DNA from: Lachnospiraceae bacterium
GTDB taxonomy: Bacteria; Bacillota; Clostridia; Lachnospirales; Lachnospiraceae
Assembly (NCBI GenBank): GCA_017443065.1
Contig: JAFSPF010000118.1
Location: forward strand, 1 to 57,660
Reading direction: 5' to 3'
DNA: 57,660 nt
Below, piece by piece: positions 24,934-34,918 of this stretch (position 1 is the stretch's first letter; every line of letters begins with the position of its first letter). Both the position numbers and the translations under genes were made by a program. The notes under the pieces are model-generated. The model did not search any database and was not told the origin of the DNA. It saw only the letters and a list, made by a program, of their open reading frames with translations.

Positions 24934-27009
24934 ATGCAAAGTAAGGGAAAATATTATCTCACCACCGCGATCGCGTACACCTCAGGCAAGCCGCATATCG
25001 GCAACTGCTATGAGATTGTTCTGGCGGATGCGATCGCCAGGTACAAGCGCGCGGACGGCTATGACGTGCACTTTCTGACGGGCTCCGATGAGCACGGGCA
25101 GAAGGTGGAGACCCGCGCGGTGGAGGCGGGCATGTCGCCGAAGGAATTTGTCGATGAGGTCGCCGACATCATCAGGGGACAGTGGGATCTCATGGGCGCG
25201 ACTTATGACCGCTTCATCCGGACGACGGATGAGGACCACGAAAAGCAGATCCAGAAGATCTTCAAAAAGTTCTATGAGCAGGGCGATATTTACAAGGACG
25301 CCTACGAGGGCATGTACTGCGGCGAGTGCGAGGCCTTTTACACGGAGACCCAGCTGAATGAGGGGAAATGTCCCGTCTGCGGCGGTGCCGTACATCAGGC
25401 AAGGGAGGAAGCGTATTTCTTCAAAATGAAGAAATACGCGCCGCGCCTGATCGAGTACATCAACGAGCATCCGGAATTCATCCAGCCCGTTTCTCGCAAG
25501 AACGAGATGATGAACAATTTCCTCCTGCCGGGCCTGCAGGATCTCTGCGTTTCCCGCACCTCCTTCAAGTGGGGGATTCCCGTGGATTTTGATCCGGGGC
25601 ATGTGGTCTATGTCTGGGTGGATGCGCTTTCGAATTACATCACGGGCATCGGCTACGACACGGACACCGGCGGGAGCGAGCTCTTCCGCAAGAACTGGCC
25701 CGCGGACCTGCACCTGATCGGCAAGGACATCATCCGCTTCCATACGATCTACTGGCCGATCTTCCTGATGGCGCTGGGGCTTCCTTTGCCGAAGCAGATC
25801 TTCGGTCATCCCTGGCTCTTGCAGAGCGGCGAAAAGATGAGTAAGTCCAAGGGCAACGTGATTTATTTTGATGACATGGCGAAGCTCTTCGGCGTGGACG
25901 CGGTGCGTTATTTCGTGCTGCATGAAATGCCTTATGAAAACGACGGCGTGATCAGCTGGGAGCTGATGGTGGAGCGCTTTAATTCCGATCTTGCGAATAC
26001 GCTCGGCAATCTCGTGAACCGAACGATCGCCATGAGCGTGAAATACTTCGAGGGCGTGATCGAGGACAAGGGCGTGGACGGTGCGCCGGACAAGGACTTT
26101 ATCTCCGTGATCACGGGCTGCTATGAAAAGGTGGAGGACAAGATGCAGGAGCTGCGCGTCGCGGATGCGCTGACCGAAATTTTCAACCTCTTCAAGCGCT
26201 GCAATAAGTATATCGATGAGACGGAGCCCTGGGTGCTGGCAAAGGACGCGGCCGAGCAGGACAGACTGGCGACCGTGCTCTATAACCTCGCGGAGGGCAT
26301 CACGGCGGGCGCTTCGCTCCTTGCGCCCTTTATGCCGGAAACGGCCGAAAAGATCTTTACGATGATGAAGACAAAGGCGCGGGACTTTGATACGCTCGGC
26401 ACCTTCGGCGCCTATCCCTCAGGAACGATTGTCTCCGGCGACGCGCAGATTCTCTTTGCGCGAAAGGAGCTGGACGAGGTGCTGCACGATGCGTCGAAGA
26501 TTGCCGAAAAGCAGCGGGAGGAGTATATGAAATCGCAGCAGACCGCAGCAAAGAACCTGCGCGCCGCGGGAATGACCGGCGAAGCGGAGCGGATCGAGGC
26601 TGCGCTGAAGGCGGCCGGTCAGGAGGAAGCGGACGGTGAGGCGGGGCCGAAGGGCGCGGCGGATGTGCATCTGGAAGCAAAACCGGAAATCACCTATGAC
26701 CAGTTCGATCAGTGCCAGTTTGCGGTCGGCGAGGTGATTGCCTGCGAGGCGGTGCCGAAGTCCAAAAAGCTGCTCTGCATGCAGGTGCAGATCGGTGACA
26801 AGGTGAGACAGATTCTCTCCGGCATCCAGAAATACTACACGCCGCAGGAGATGGTCGGGAAAAAGGTCTGTGTGCTGGTGAATTTAAAACCCGCGACACT
26901 CGCGGGCTTGCAGTCGGAGGGCATGATCCTCTCGGCGGAGGCACCCGACGGAACCCTGGTGTTGCTCAGTCCCGAAAAGGATGTCCCCGCCGGAAGCGGA
27001 ATTGCTTAA
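24934..27009 (+). CDS. metG: Methionyl-tRNA synthetase
   Basis: 691 residues. The class I HIGH motif is present as KPHIGN and the KMSKS loop as EKMSKSKGN. A zinc knuckle with CGEC and CPVC (about 128-148) lies in the connective peptide. The anticodon-binding helical domain follows, then a Lys/Glu-rich linker and a C-terminal tRNA-binding EMAP-II-type domain (about 585-691), as in dimeric bacterial enzymes. GGAGGA precedes ATG 24934. It is the last gene of the housekeeping run and overlaps the convergent nagA by 4 bases. No T-box leader was found; the gene sits directly behind map. Confidence 0.97.
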   Translation: MQSKGKYYLTTAIAYTSGKPHIGNCYEIVLADAIARYKRADGYDVHFLTGSDEHGQKVETRAVEAGMSPKEFVDEVADIIRGQWDLMGATYDRFIRTTDEDHEKQIQKIFKKFYEQGDIYKDAYEGMYCGECEAFYTETQLNEGKCPVCGGAVHQAREEAYFFKMKKYAPRLIEYINEHPEFIQPVSRKNEMMNNFLLPGLQDLCVSRTSFKWGIPVDFDPGHVVYVWVDALSNYITGIGYDTDTGGSELFRKNWPADLHLIGKDIIRFHTIYWPIFLMALGLPLPKQIFGHPWLLQSGEKMSKSKGNVIYFDDMAKLFGVDAVRYFVLHEMPYENDGVISWELMVERFNSDLANTLGNLVNRTIAMSVKYFEGVIEDKGVDGAPDKDFISVITGCYEKVEDKMQELRVADALTEIFNLFKRCNKYIDETEPWVLAKDAAEQDRLATVLYNLAEGITAGASLLAPFMPETAEKIFTMMKTKARDFDTLGTFGAYPSGTIVSGDAQILFARKELDEVLHDASKIAEKQREEYMKSQQTAAKNLRAAGMTGEAERIEAALKAAGQEEADGEAGPKGAADVHLEAKPEITYDQFDQCQFAVGEVIACEAVPKSKKLLCMQVQIGDKVRQILSGIQKYYTPQEMVGKKVCVLVNLKPATLAGLQSEGMILSAEAPDGTLVLLSPEKDVPAGSGIA

Positions 27010-28124
27010 ATCTTCTTACCGTCGATGTAAACGGCTTTGACCTGTAGGTCTTTATCCAGAAGAACGAGATCGGCTGCCTTGCCCCGCGCAATGGAGCCGA
27101 TTTCTTTTTCCATGCGGATCGCGCGGGCGGCGGAGAAGGTGGCGGCCGTGACGGCGGCTTCGAGCGGTACGCCGAAGGAAACCGTGCGGCGTAAGCCCTC
27201 CATGAGATGGATGGAGCTGCCGGCGATCGTATCACTGCCCTTGAGCGTGGCCTTGGAATCCTTCATCGTGATCATCTGGCCGCCAAGCTCATAATCCCCG
27301 TCCGGCATTCCGGCGCAGCGCAGGGAATCGGAGATCATGACGAAGCGGTCGCCGAAGAGCCTTGCGGTCATGCGGATGACGGCGGGATGGATGTGGTAGC
27401 CGTCCGTGATCATCTCCACATTGGCGCCCGCGTCAAAGGCGGCAGCCACGACGCCGGGTTCCCGGTGGCCTAAGGGCGGCATCGCGTTGAAGAGATGCGT
27501 CGCGTGGGAAGCGCCGGCATCGAAGGCCCGCATGGCCGTATCGTAATCCGCCGTGGTATGACCGATGGAAACCGCTGCGACCGGGGAGACCTCTCTGATG
27601 AAATCCACGGCACCGTCCACCTCCGCGGCCATCGTGATGAGCCTTACCATCCCGCCGCTCGCTTCGTTTAAGCGGTGGAACATTCCCGCATCGGGCAGGG
27701 AAATGTTATCCGGATTCTGTGCGCCGCGCTTTTCATAGGCGATGAAGGGGCCCTCCAGGTGAATGCCCGCAACCTTGGCCCCGTCCGCGGGACGCCTATA
27801 GGCGCGGACGCTTTCACAGGCCTTCGTCAGCTCCGGCTCCTTCAGGGTCATCGTCGTCGGGCACCAGCTGGTGACGCCCTCCGCGGCGTAATACCTGCCC
27901 ATCTTCACGACGCCCTCCGTGTCGCCGTCGGAGGTGTCCGCGTTCATCGCGGCATGCGTGTGCACGTCGATGAGGCCGGGGATGAGGTAGGCGCCCTCCG
28001 CGTCCACATCGCCCTTGCCGGTCACATGTGTGCCCGCGGAAAGGATTTTCCCGTCAAATTCCACGCCGCCCTCGATGAAACGGCCGTTTAAGAAGACTTT
28101 TGCGTTTGTTATTTTCATGTTCAC
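27006..28124 (-). CDS. nagA: N-acetylglucosamine-6-phosphate deacetylase
   Basis: 372 residues. Landmarks are the metal motif DVHTHAAM, the active-site Glu region GIHLEGPFI, GHTTADYD, HLFNAMPPLGHREPG and the catalytic Asp in MISDSLRCAGMPDG. It converts GlcNAc-6-P to glucosamine-6-P and acetate. GGAGGTGAAC precedes ATG 28124. It is the last gene of the sialate/amino-sugar operon, 3 bases after the kinase. The expected next enzyme, NagB deaminase, is not in this window, so it must be encoded elsewhere. Confidence 0.95.
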   Translation of the reverse strand: MNMKITNAKVFLNGRFIEGGVEFDGKILSAGTHVTGKGDVDAEGAYLIPGLIDVHTHAAMNADTSDGDTEGVVKMGRYYAAEGVTSWCPTTMTLKEPELTKACESVRAYRRPADGAKVAGIHLEGPFIAYEKRGAQNPDNISLPDAGMFHRLNEASGGMVRLITMAAEVDGAVDFIREVSPVAAVSIGHTTADYDTAMRAFDAGASHATHLFNAMPPLGHREPGVVAAAFDAGANVEMITDGYHIHPAVIRMTARLFGDRFVMISDSLRCAGMPDGDYELGGQMITMKDSKATLKGSDTIAGSSIHLMEGLRRTVSFGVPLEAAVTAATFSAARAIRMEKEIGSIARGKAADLVLLDKDLQVKAVYIDGKKI

Positions 28125-28127
28125 CTC

Positions 28128-29516
28128 CTATTGCAGCGCCGGCAGGCCGGCGGCCGCGGCCGACTGTCCGACCCTGCGGAACTTCTCGTCCGGGAGCGCC
28201 GGGAAGACCTGCGCCGCTGCCTCCGGATATTCTTCCGACAGTACCTTTTTGCAGGTGGCAAGGATGAGGTCACCGCCCTTGCCGCTCATGACACGCCCGA
28301 GCAGCAGCACATGCTTCATGCCGTACAGGCTGTAATAATACGCGAGCGTATGTCCGAGGTACACGCCGATGCTCTCATAGACCTTTGCGGCGGCGGAATC
28401 TCCCTCCTCCATGCGCTTCTGCACCACCTTCAGCTTCTCCGCCGGGGAGAGGGCGTCATCGAGTGCAATCCCCGCGCGGGGCGCGAGCTTGATCACGCCG
28501 TCCTGCGAAAAGTATTTGACGCCGCAGCCGATGTCATGGGACCACTCGTCCTCCATGGCCTCCGCGTTGCAGTCCACCGGCACAAAGGCCAGTTCGTTGA
28601 GCCAGCCCGTGACGCAGCCCGCCGCATCCACGTAGCCCGCCGCTTCGCTTGTGCCCATCGCGATGCCGAGGACATTGTTTTCGCCGATGCTCGCGACACC
28701 GGCCAGCGCCGAGACATCGCCGTCATTGGCGACCGCCAGCGGGATGTCACCGAAGGTGTCCTTCACCGCGCGGATGTAAATATCCTTTACCTTCTCGCCC
28801 AGTTGTACCTCCTCCGGCACCTTGGCAAAAAGGGAAGCGCGCATTGTGCGGTTGTTGATGAAGATGCCTGCGGAGGACACGCCGACGGCGTCCACCTGCG
28901 GCAGATGCGCTGCCGCGCTTTTGAGTGCTTCCACGATGCCGTCGTAATGATACTGCGGATCGCTGTTCGTCTTCGGAAACCAGACGACCTCTTCGTCATA
29001 CACACTTTCGCCGTTGATCACCGCGGACACCTTGCGGTCGGAGCCGCCCGCGTCAAAGCCGATGCGGTTGCCGTCCGTGAAGCCGCCGATCTTCTGCGGT
29101 GCGTTTTTCTCCGCCGGAAGATTCTCCGTCCACAGCACCTCGAAGGGATGCTCGAAGATGTGGGACATGAAATGAAAATCAAAATCACGGCTGCCGCCGT
29201 CGGCAAAGGCCGCCTTGAGATATTCGTAAATCTCTTTGCTGCCGGAGACGTATACGCGGAAGCCGCCCTTCATCCAGAGTGCCGTTTTCACGAGGCGGTC
29301 GATGTAGTAACAGTCTGCCTCCCGCATCTCCTCCGTGCCGTGGACATACGTATGATGCACGGACATCTGTCCGTCCGCGCGCTCCACGGCAATGCCGACG
29401 GGATGCGCCGTTCCGGCAGACGCCAGAAAAGCCTTCTGATACAGCCCGAGGGGCAGAAAGTCCGGATCCAGCTCCGGCACGCGCTTCACTTCGACTTCGA
29501 TTCCGTATTTGTTCAT
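28128..29516 (-). CDS. ROK-like sugar kinase with N-terminal extension (candidate GlcNAc/ManNAc kinase)
   Basis: 462 residues. Residues 1-150 have no obvious family. From about 150, an actin-fold kinase starts with a phosphate loop (IGFDAGGSDRKVSAV), then GVSSAGIF, the likely catalytic Asp in AVANDGDVSAL, and GIAMGTSEAAGY. The zinc motif CxCGxxGCxE of ordinary ROK kinases is absent; DIGCGVKYF lies in the corresponding region. It overlaps the epimerase gene by ATGA and is followed after 3 bases by nagA. Given its place between an AGE epimerase and NagA, the probable reaction is GlcNAc (or ManNAc) plus ATP to the 6-phosphate. Family and substrate are inferred; the length is well beyond the usual 290-320 residues. 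Confidence 0.7.
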   Translation of the reverse strand: MNKYGIEVEVKRVPELDPDFLPLGLYQKAFLASAGTAHPVGIAVERADGQMSVHHTYVHGTEEMREADCYYIDRLVKTALWMKGGFRVYVSGSKEIYEYLKAAFADGGSRDFDFHFMSHIFEHPFEVLWTENLPAEKNAPQKIGGFTDGNRIGFDAGGSDRKVSAVINGESVYDEEVVWFPKTNSDPQYHYDGIVEALKSAAAHLPQVDAVGVSSAGIFINNRTMRASLFAKVPEEVQLGEKVKDIYIRAVKDTFGDIPLAVANDGDVSALAGVASIGENNVLGIAMGTSEAAGYVDAAGCVTGWLNELAFVPVDCNAEAMEDEWSHDIGCGVKYFSQDGVIKLAPRAGIALDDALSPAEKLKVVQKRMEEGDSAAAKVYESIGVYLGHTLAYYYSLYGMKHVLLLGRVMSGKGGDLILATCKKVLSEEYPEAAAQVFPALPDEKFRRVGQSAAAAGLPALQ

Positions 29517-30727
29517 GCCTTTGCACCTCCCGCAATTTCCTCCATCAGCCTGTCACAAATGATCAGCGAGCGCGGCACATGGAAGGGCCCCTTGAAGGTT
29601 GATCCCTTGCAGGGCGGCTCCGTCGGTTTGCCGTCTCTTCTTAAATAACCGAACCACTCGCCGTATGCAGGATCCGCAAAATATGTTTTGCAGTAATCCA
29701 GGGTCTGGTAAAAGCGGTCGAGATAATAATCATCCTTCGTGTCCAGATAGAAGCGCAGGCTCGCGATCAGGATCTCGTTGTGCGGCCACCAGAGCTTCAT
29801 GTCATGCTCATAGGCCTCCGGCGGATAGCCCTTGCAGTCGATGAAGTAAAGCAGGCCGCCGAATTCCTTGTCCCAACCGGCTTCAAAAGCGTTTTTGAAA
29901 ATCTGCTGCGCCGTTTCATGCAGCGCCTTGTCGCCCGTGGCATTCGCCTGTTCCGCGAGGAACCAGCTGCCCTCGATGTCATGGCCGGGATTGATGACAC
30001 GGCCCGCCGTGCAGTCCAAAAGCGGCGTGCCGTCCGGCGCAACCGTCTCCAGCACGCATTTCAAATCCGGCTTGTAATGAAAGCGGAGGATCTCGTCCAC
30101 GCAGGCCTTTGCGCGTTCCTCATACAGTGTGGCGCGCTCTGCGTCACAGCGGCGCAGTACATTGGTTACATTGAGGCAGATCATCGGATCGCCGAAGGAG
30201 CGCATCGGTCTTGTTTCCGGATCCGTCTTCGGCGGCATCCCGACCGGGTCCTTTTCTTCCCCGTGACGGATGCGCCAGACCCGGTCATAGGCGTCCCGCG
30301 CGTGGCGCAGCGCCTCTTCGTCGCCGGTATTTGCGTAATATTCCGCATTCGCCATGGCGTAGAAATCTTCCGAGAAATAATAGCGGCGCTGCCGCAGGGG
30401 CTTTCCGTCGCCTGTGACCGTAAAGTACAGCCTGTCGTCGGCAGCGTGATTGACGCAGTGATTGTTCAAAAAGTCGATGCAGCTTTTGGAAAAGGCAAGC
30501 CATTCGTCCTTTTTGCCGTAGATGCTGCAGAGATAAGAGAAGATCCAGCCGCAGCGTCCCTGCATCCAGACGCTTTTGTCCGTGGAGTACACTTCGCCTT
30601 CGCGGGTGAGGCAGGTCAGCACGCCGCCGTGCGCTTTATCCTGTCCGTGGGTGAGCCAGAAGCTTGTGCAGCGGTCAAGCTCCTCTTTGATCCATGCATG
30701 CGCTTCCTGAAATTTTTTCTGATCCAT
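29513..30727 (-). CDS. N-acylglucosamine 2-epimerase (AGE family)
   Basis: 404 residues, all-helical (alpha/alpha)6 barrel. Family landmarks are DKSVWMQGRCGW near the start, the block INPGHDIEGSWF with the first catalytic His, and KLWWPHNEI with the second. AGE enzymes interconvert free ManNAc and GlcNAc. The unrelated NanE enzyme, which works on ManNAc-6-phosphate, was not found. Placement between nanA and the kinase gives the order cleavage, epimerisation, phosphorylation, as described for NanLET-type loci in Bacteroides. The gene overlaps the kinase by 4 bases and follows nanA by 2. Confidence 0.88.
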   Translation of the reverse strand: MDQKKFQEAHAWIKEELDRCTSFWLTHGQDKAHGGVLTCLTREGEVYSTDKSVWMQGRCGWIFSYLCSIYGKKDEWLAFSKSCIDFLNNHCVNHAADDRLYFTVTGDGKPLRQRRYYFSEDFYAMANAEYYANTGDEEALRHARDAYDRVWRIRHGEEKDPVGMPPKTDPETRPMRSFGDPMICLNVTNVLRRCDAERATLYEERAKACVDEILRFHYKPDLKCVLETVAPDGTPLLDCTAGRVINPGHDIEGSWFLAEQANATGDKALHETAQQIFKNAFEAGWDKEFGGLLYFIDCKGYPPEAYEHDMKLWWPHNEILIASLRFYLDTKDDYYLDRFYQTLDYCKTYFADPAYGEWFGYLRRDGKPTEPPCKGSTFKGPFHVPRSLIICDRLMEEIAGGAKA

Positions 30728-30729
30728 GT

Positions 30730-31653
30730 TTATCCCCTCACGTATTTCTTCTTTGCATCCGCAATCATCTGTGCCGCTTCCTTTGCGATCGCCTGATCCG
30801 AATCAATCAGCGCGGGCATCGGCGCGCGGACAGAGCCGATGTCAAGGCTTTCGTTGATGCGCAGAATCTCCTTGATGACGGCATACATGCCGCCGTGGCC
30901 GGAGCACATTTTATAGATGATTTCGTTGCAGGCATACTGAAGCTCTCTGGCTTCCGCGGCTTTGCCCTCCTTGACGAAGCGTTCCAGCTGCAGGTACAGC
31001 TCCGGCATCACACCGTAGGTGCCGCCGATCGCGCCCTCCGCACCGATCGCAAGGCCGCCGACGAACTGCTCATCCGGACCGTTGAAGATAATGCAGTCCG
31101 CACCGCCCTCCGCCTTGAACATCTGGATGTCCTGGATGGGCATGGAGGAGTTTTTGACGCCGATCACGTTTTTGTTTTTCCGCATCTTCTTAAAGAGCGG
31201 CATCGTGAGGGAAACGCCCGCCAGCTGCGGGATGTTGTAGATGATGAAATCGGTCTTCGGCGCCGCGGCACTGATCGCGTTCCAGTAATCCGCGATCGCA
31301 TGCTCCGGCAGATGAAAATAGATCGGCGGAATCGCCGCGATCGCGTCGACGCCCTGCGCCTCGGCATGGGCCGCCAGCGCAGCGGAATCCGCCGTATTGT
31401 TGCAGGCCACATGGCAGATCACGGTAAGCTTTCCCTTCGCCTCCTCCATCACGGCTTCGAGGATTTCCCTGCGTTCTTCGACGCCTAAGTAAATGCATTC
31501 GCCGGAGGAGCCGTTCACATAGACACCCTTCACGCCCTTCTCCACGAAGTAGCGCGTGAGTGCCTTCGTGCGCTCCCTGCTGACCCTGCCCTCCGCGTCA
31601 TAGCAGGCATAAAAGGCCGGGATGACGCCCTTGTACTTCTCTAAATCGCGCAT
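30730..31653 (-). CDS. nanA: N-acetylneuraminate lyase (NanA, DapA superfamily)
   Basis: 307 residues, TIM-barrel class I aldolase. The carboxylate-binding loop is NGSSGE (about 48-52), the catalytic Tyr is in IIYNIPQLAGV (about 139) and the Schiff-base Lys in GVKNSS (about 167). The spacing matches characterised NanA (Tyr137 and Lys165 in E. coli). It splits Neu5Ac into ManNAc and pyruvate. The neighbouring epimerase, kinase and NagA support NanA over dihydrodipicolinate synthase. AGGAGG is about 11 bases before ATG 31653. A strong hairpin separates it from the upstream ATPase gene. Confidence 0.92.
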   Translation of the reverse strand: MRDLEKYKGVIPAFYACYDAEGRVSRERTKALTRYFVEKGVKGVYVNGSSGECIYLGVEERREILEAVMEEAKGKLTVICHVACNNTADSAALAAHAEAQGVDAIAAIPPIYFHLPEHAIADYWNAISAAAPKTDFIIYNIPQLAGVSLTMPLFKKMRKNKNVIGVKNSSMPIQDIQMFKAEGGADCIIFNGPDEQFVGGLAIGAEGAIGGTYGVMPELYLQLERFVKEGKAAEARELQYACNEIIYKMCSGHGGMYAVIKEILRINESLDIGSVRAPMPALIDSDQAIAKEAAQMIADAKKKYVRG

Positions 31654-31687
31654 AACAACATATACCTCCTGTGGCTTTGATGAAATG

Positions 31688-31712
31688 AAAGGCGCTCAGG
31701 TCGAGCGCCTTT
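31688..31712 (-). terminator. Hairpin between the msmX-like gene and nanA
   Basis: AAAGGCGCTC (31688-31697) and GAGCGCCTTT (31703-31712) pair perfectly around a 5-base loop. On the transcribed minus strand the stem is followed by a moderately U-rich stretch (CATTTCATC), so it could act as a partial terminator or as a processing/stability element. It lowers the expected link between transporter and catabolic genes. Confidence 0.55.
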
Positions 31713-31736
31713 TGGTTCCTTATATCAAAACGGGAT

Positions 31737-32846
<1,110 letters not shown>

Positions 32847-32918
32847 GAAAAAAATCCCCCTTGCAGAATTAATATTTGTTGCACAAAAAACTACCTGATT
32901 ATTATACCACAACCCGTG

Positions 32919-34028
32919 TCAATTTTGTATCTCTGATACGAAGACCTTGCGGTTTTCTTTCAGGGAAAGAGTGGCAGCATCGGCGGTGGCGATGGCGGCA
33001 CGGGCAGCTTCGCCGGTCATTAGAGGTTTGAACTCTTCCGGGATTGGTGCGCCGTGCATGATATTGTTGAAGAATTGCATTTCGTTACGCATAATGCTGT
33101 GCAACCACATCGGTGGTTTCTTTCCCGGACATCCATACTGGATGGCACCGTCCATTTCCGTACTGTGATAGATATGTGTGCGGTCATCGTCCTCTTCCTG
33201 CGACTCGTGTACGGTATAATGCTCTTCCGTTCCGTCAGCGCATTTGACCGTCATACCAACATTGCACATATCAATGCGGATGGCACCCTCGGTGCCCTGA
33301 ATGAGTACATAATGCTCCGGCCAGTGGAAGGCGGAACCGTATTCGCAAATAGCATAGGTGTTGTTTCCAAATTCAAGGGACAGGAACAACATATCGTCTT
33401 CATCTCCGAATTGCGGTCCGTCATGCGCCACATTACCGCCGGTCATCGTGACGGCGGTGGCGTGTCCCATGATAAACTGGATGCAGTCCAGTTCGTGAAT
33501 GTGATGATAGAGATGCCCTCCGGATTTTTCACGGATTTTTTTCCAACTGATGCTTTTTTGAGGTTCCTCCCACCCATTGCGTGCAGAATGGGCATACAGC
33601 ACCCGTCCGATTTTTCCTTCCGAAATCAGCCGTTTTGCATGTCGCACACTGCGGAAGAAATTCATCACATGCCCCGCCATGAAGATTACATGGTTTTCCT
33701 CTGCGGCTTTTACCATATCATCGCAGTCTGCATAGCACAGGGCAATCGGCTTTTCACAGAATATATGCTTCCCGTGCCTTGCGGCACACAGCACCGGCTC
33801 CTTGTGTAAAAAATTTGGAGAAGCCACGATGACAGCATCAATATCTTTTCGTGAACAAAGCGCTTCCAAATCCTTTTCTTCCGCACAACCAAATTCAGTT
33901 GCTATTTTATTTCCGTTTTCCGGATCCAGCACGGCAACGACGTCGGCACCTGTCTGCTCGCGCAAAATCCGACCGAGTTCTGCACCGAAATACCCCGTTC
34001 CAATGATGCCGTATCTGACAATTTCCAT
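32919..34028 (-). CDS. Gfo/Idh/MocA oxidoreductase, YjhC/RgNanOx-like
   Basis: 369 residues. The Rossmann motif is GTGYFG (about 11-16), then the family EKP motif in FCEKPIAL. The second half has GGHLYHHIHELD with His 172, 175, 176 and 178, a GDEDDMLF block and a C-terminal IATADAATLS. By memory this closely follows E. coli YjhC and the R. gnavus NanOx pattern, enzymes that convert 2,7-anhydro-Neu5Ac to Neu5Ac using NAD; an alignment is needed to confirm. I start at ATG 34028 (MEIVRYGIIGTG) behind GGTAGG; ATG 34040 is in frame. It follows the permease after 38 bases, linking transport to the first catabolic step. It is visibly more AT-rich than nanA-nagA. Confidence 0.85.
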   Translation of the reverse strand: MEIVRYGIIGTGYFGAELGRILREQTGADVVAVLDPENGNKIATEFGCAEEKDLEALCSRKDIDAVIVASPNFLHKEPVLCAARHGKHIFCEKPIALCYADCDDMVKAAEENHVIFMAGHVMNFFRSVRHAKRLISEGKIGRVLYAHSARNGWEEPQKSISWKKIREKSGGHLYHHIHELDCIQFIMGHATAVTMTGGNVAHDGPQFGDEDDMLFLSLEFGNNTYAICEYGSAFHWPEHYVLIQGTEGAIRIDMCNVGMTVKCADGTEEHYTVHESQEEDDDRTHIYHSTEMDGAIQYGCPGKKPPMWLHSIMRNEMQFFNNIMHGAPIPEEFKPLMTGEAARAAIATADAATLSLKENRKVFVSEIQN

Positions 34029-34066
34029 ATTACCTACCATACCTTTCTTTTTAAGCGTAAGACATG

Positions 34067-34918
34067 TTACGATTTTACTGCGCCCTGAGCAAGCCCACCT
34101 GCAATACGCTTCTGGATCAGCATAAAGAAGATTACGGACGGCAAGACGACGATCGTAGATGCGGCCATCATCACCCCCCAATCCAGAACCTCCTGCCCTG
34201 TCAGCGACCGTAGCGCAACAGCAATGGTCATCTTTGAACTGCTGTTGATCATAATTAACGAATACAAAAACTCATTCCAGACATTGATAAATGTATATAT
34301 TGCGACTGCAACAATTCCCGGCGCGGTAATCGGTAATACAACCTTGTAAAACACCTGCAGTTTGTTTGCACCGTCCACGCGTGCTGCCTCTTCGATTTCC
34401 AAGGGAACCGTATGTATAAAACCGACCAAAAGCCACAGGGCATAGGGAACGGAAATCGACAAATAAACAATGACAAGACCGGCACGGTTATTCATCATAC
34501 CAATACGCCCCATGATGATGGCATAGGGAACGGCCAGAAGAATTGGAGGAAACATATATGTTGTAATCAATACCCGCGTCATCAGCTTTCCGAATCGGGG
34601 GAAGAAACGTACCACTCCATAGGCACCAAGGGAGGAGATGACAATGGCAATCAGTGTCGTGGAGCCGGCGATGATGATACTGTTTTTGATGTTTGTTCCG
34701 AAATTGAGCTGTTCAAACACAATCCGGAAGTTTTCCCACGTGACCGACTGCGGCAAAATAGCAGTCGGATTCTGCGTCAGCTCCCCTTTTTCCTTGACGG
34801 AAGAAAGTATGATCCAGAGCAAAGGAAAAACGGCAAAGATCGCCAGCACTGTAAGATATACATAACTGATCGTATTGCCAAGCCATCCGCGTCGGGAGTG
34901 AAGTCTTCTCTTCATCAT
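34067..34918 (-). CDS. Carbohydrate ABC transporter permease (MalG type)
   Basis: 283 residues with six membrane segments and the EAA loop EIEEAARVDGANKLQVFYKV that docks the ATPase. GTG-free start: ATG 34918, with AAAGGAG 6-7 bases upstream, overlaps the previous permease stop as ATGA. It is the second permease of the putative sialic-acid transporter and is immediately followed by the YjhC-like gene. No ATPase is encoded in the operon upstream; the MsmX-type ATPase is two genes downstream. Confidence 0.92.
   Translation of the reverse strand: MMKRRLHSRRGWLGNTISYVYLTVLAIFAVFPLLWIILSSVKEKGELTQNPTAILPQSVTWENFRIVFEQLNFGTNIKNSIIIAGSTTLIAIVISSLGAYGVVRFFPRFGKLMTRVLITTYMFPPILLAVPYAIIMGRIGMMNNRAGLVIVYLSISVPYALWLLVGFIHTVPLEIEEAARVDGANKLQVFYKVVLPITAPGIVAVAIYTFINVWNEFLYSLIMINSSSKMTIAVALRSLTGQEVLDWGVMMAASTIVVLPSVIFFMLIQKRIAGGLAQGAVKS

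Noticed and set aside
28131-29648. A 505-codon open frame on the + strand opposite the ROK-like kinase and epimerase
   Set aside because: It is an antisense shadow of GC-rich real genes; the protein is rich in His/Arg without domains, and the minus-strand genes have motifs and ribosome-binding sites.
30730-31653. Dihydrodipicolinate synthase for the DapA-superfamily gene
   Set aside because: Active-site context (IIYNIPQLAGV, GVKNSS) and the epimerase-kinase-nagA neighbours fit N-acetylneuraminate lyase better.
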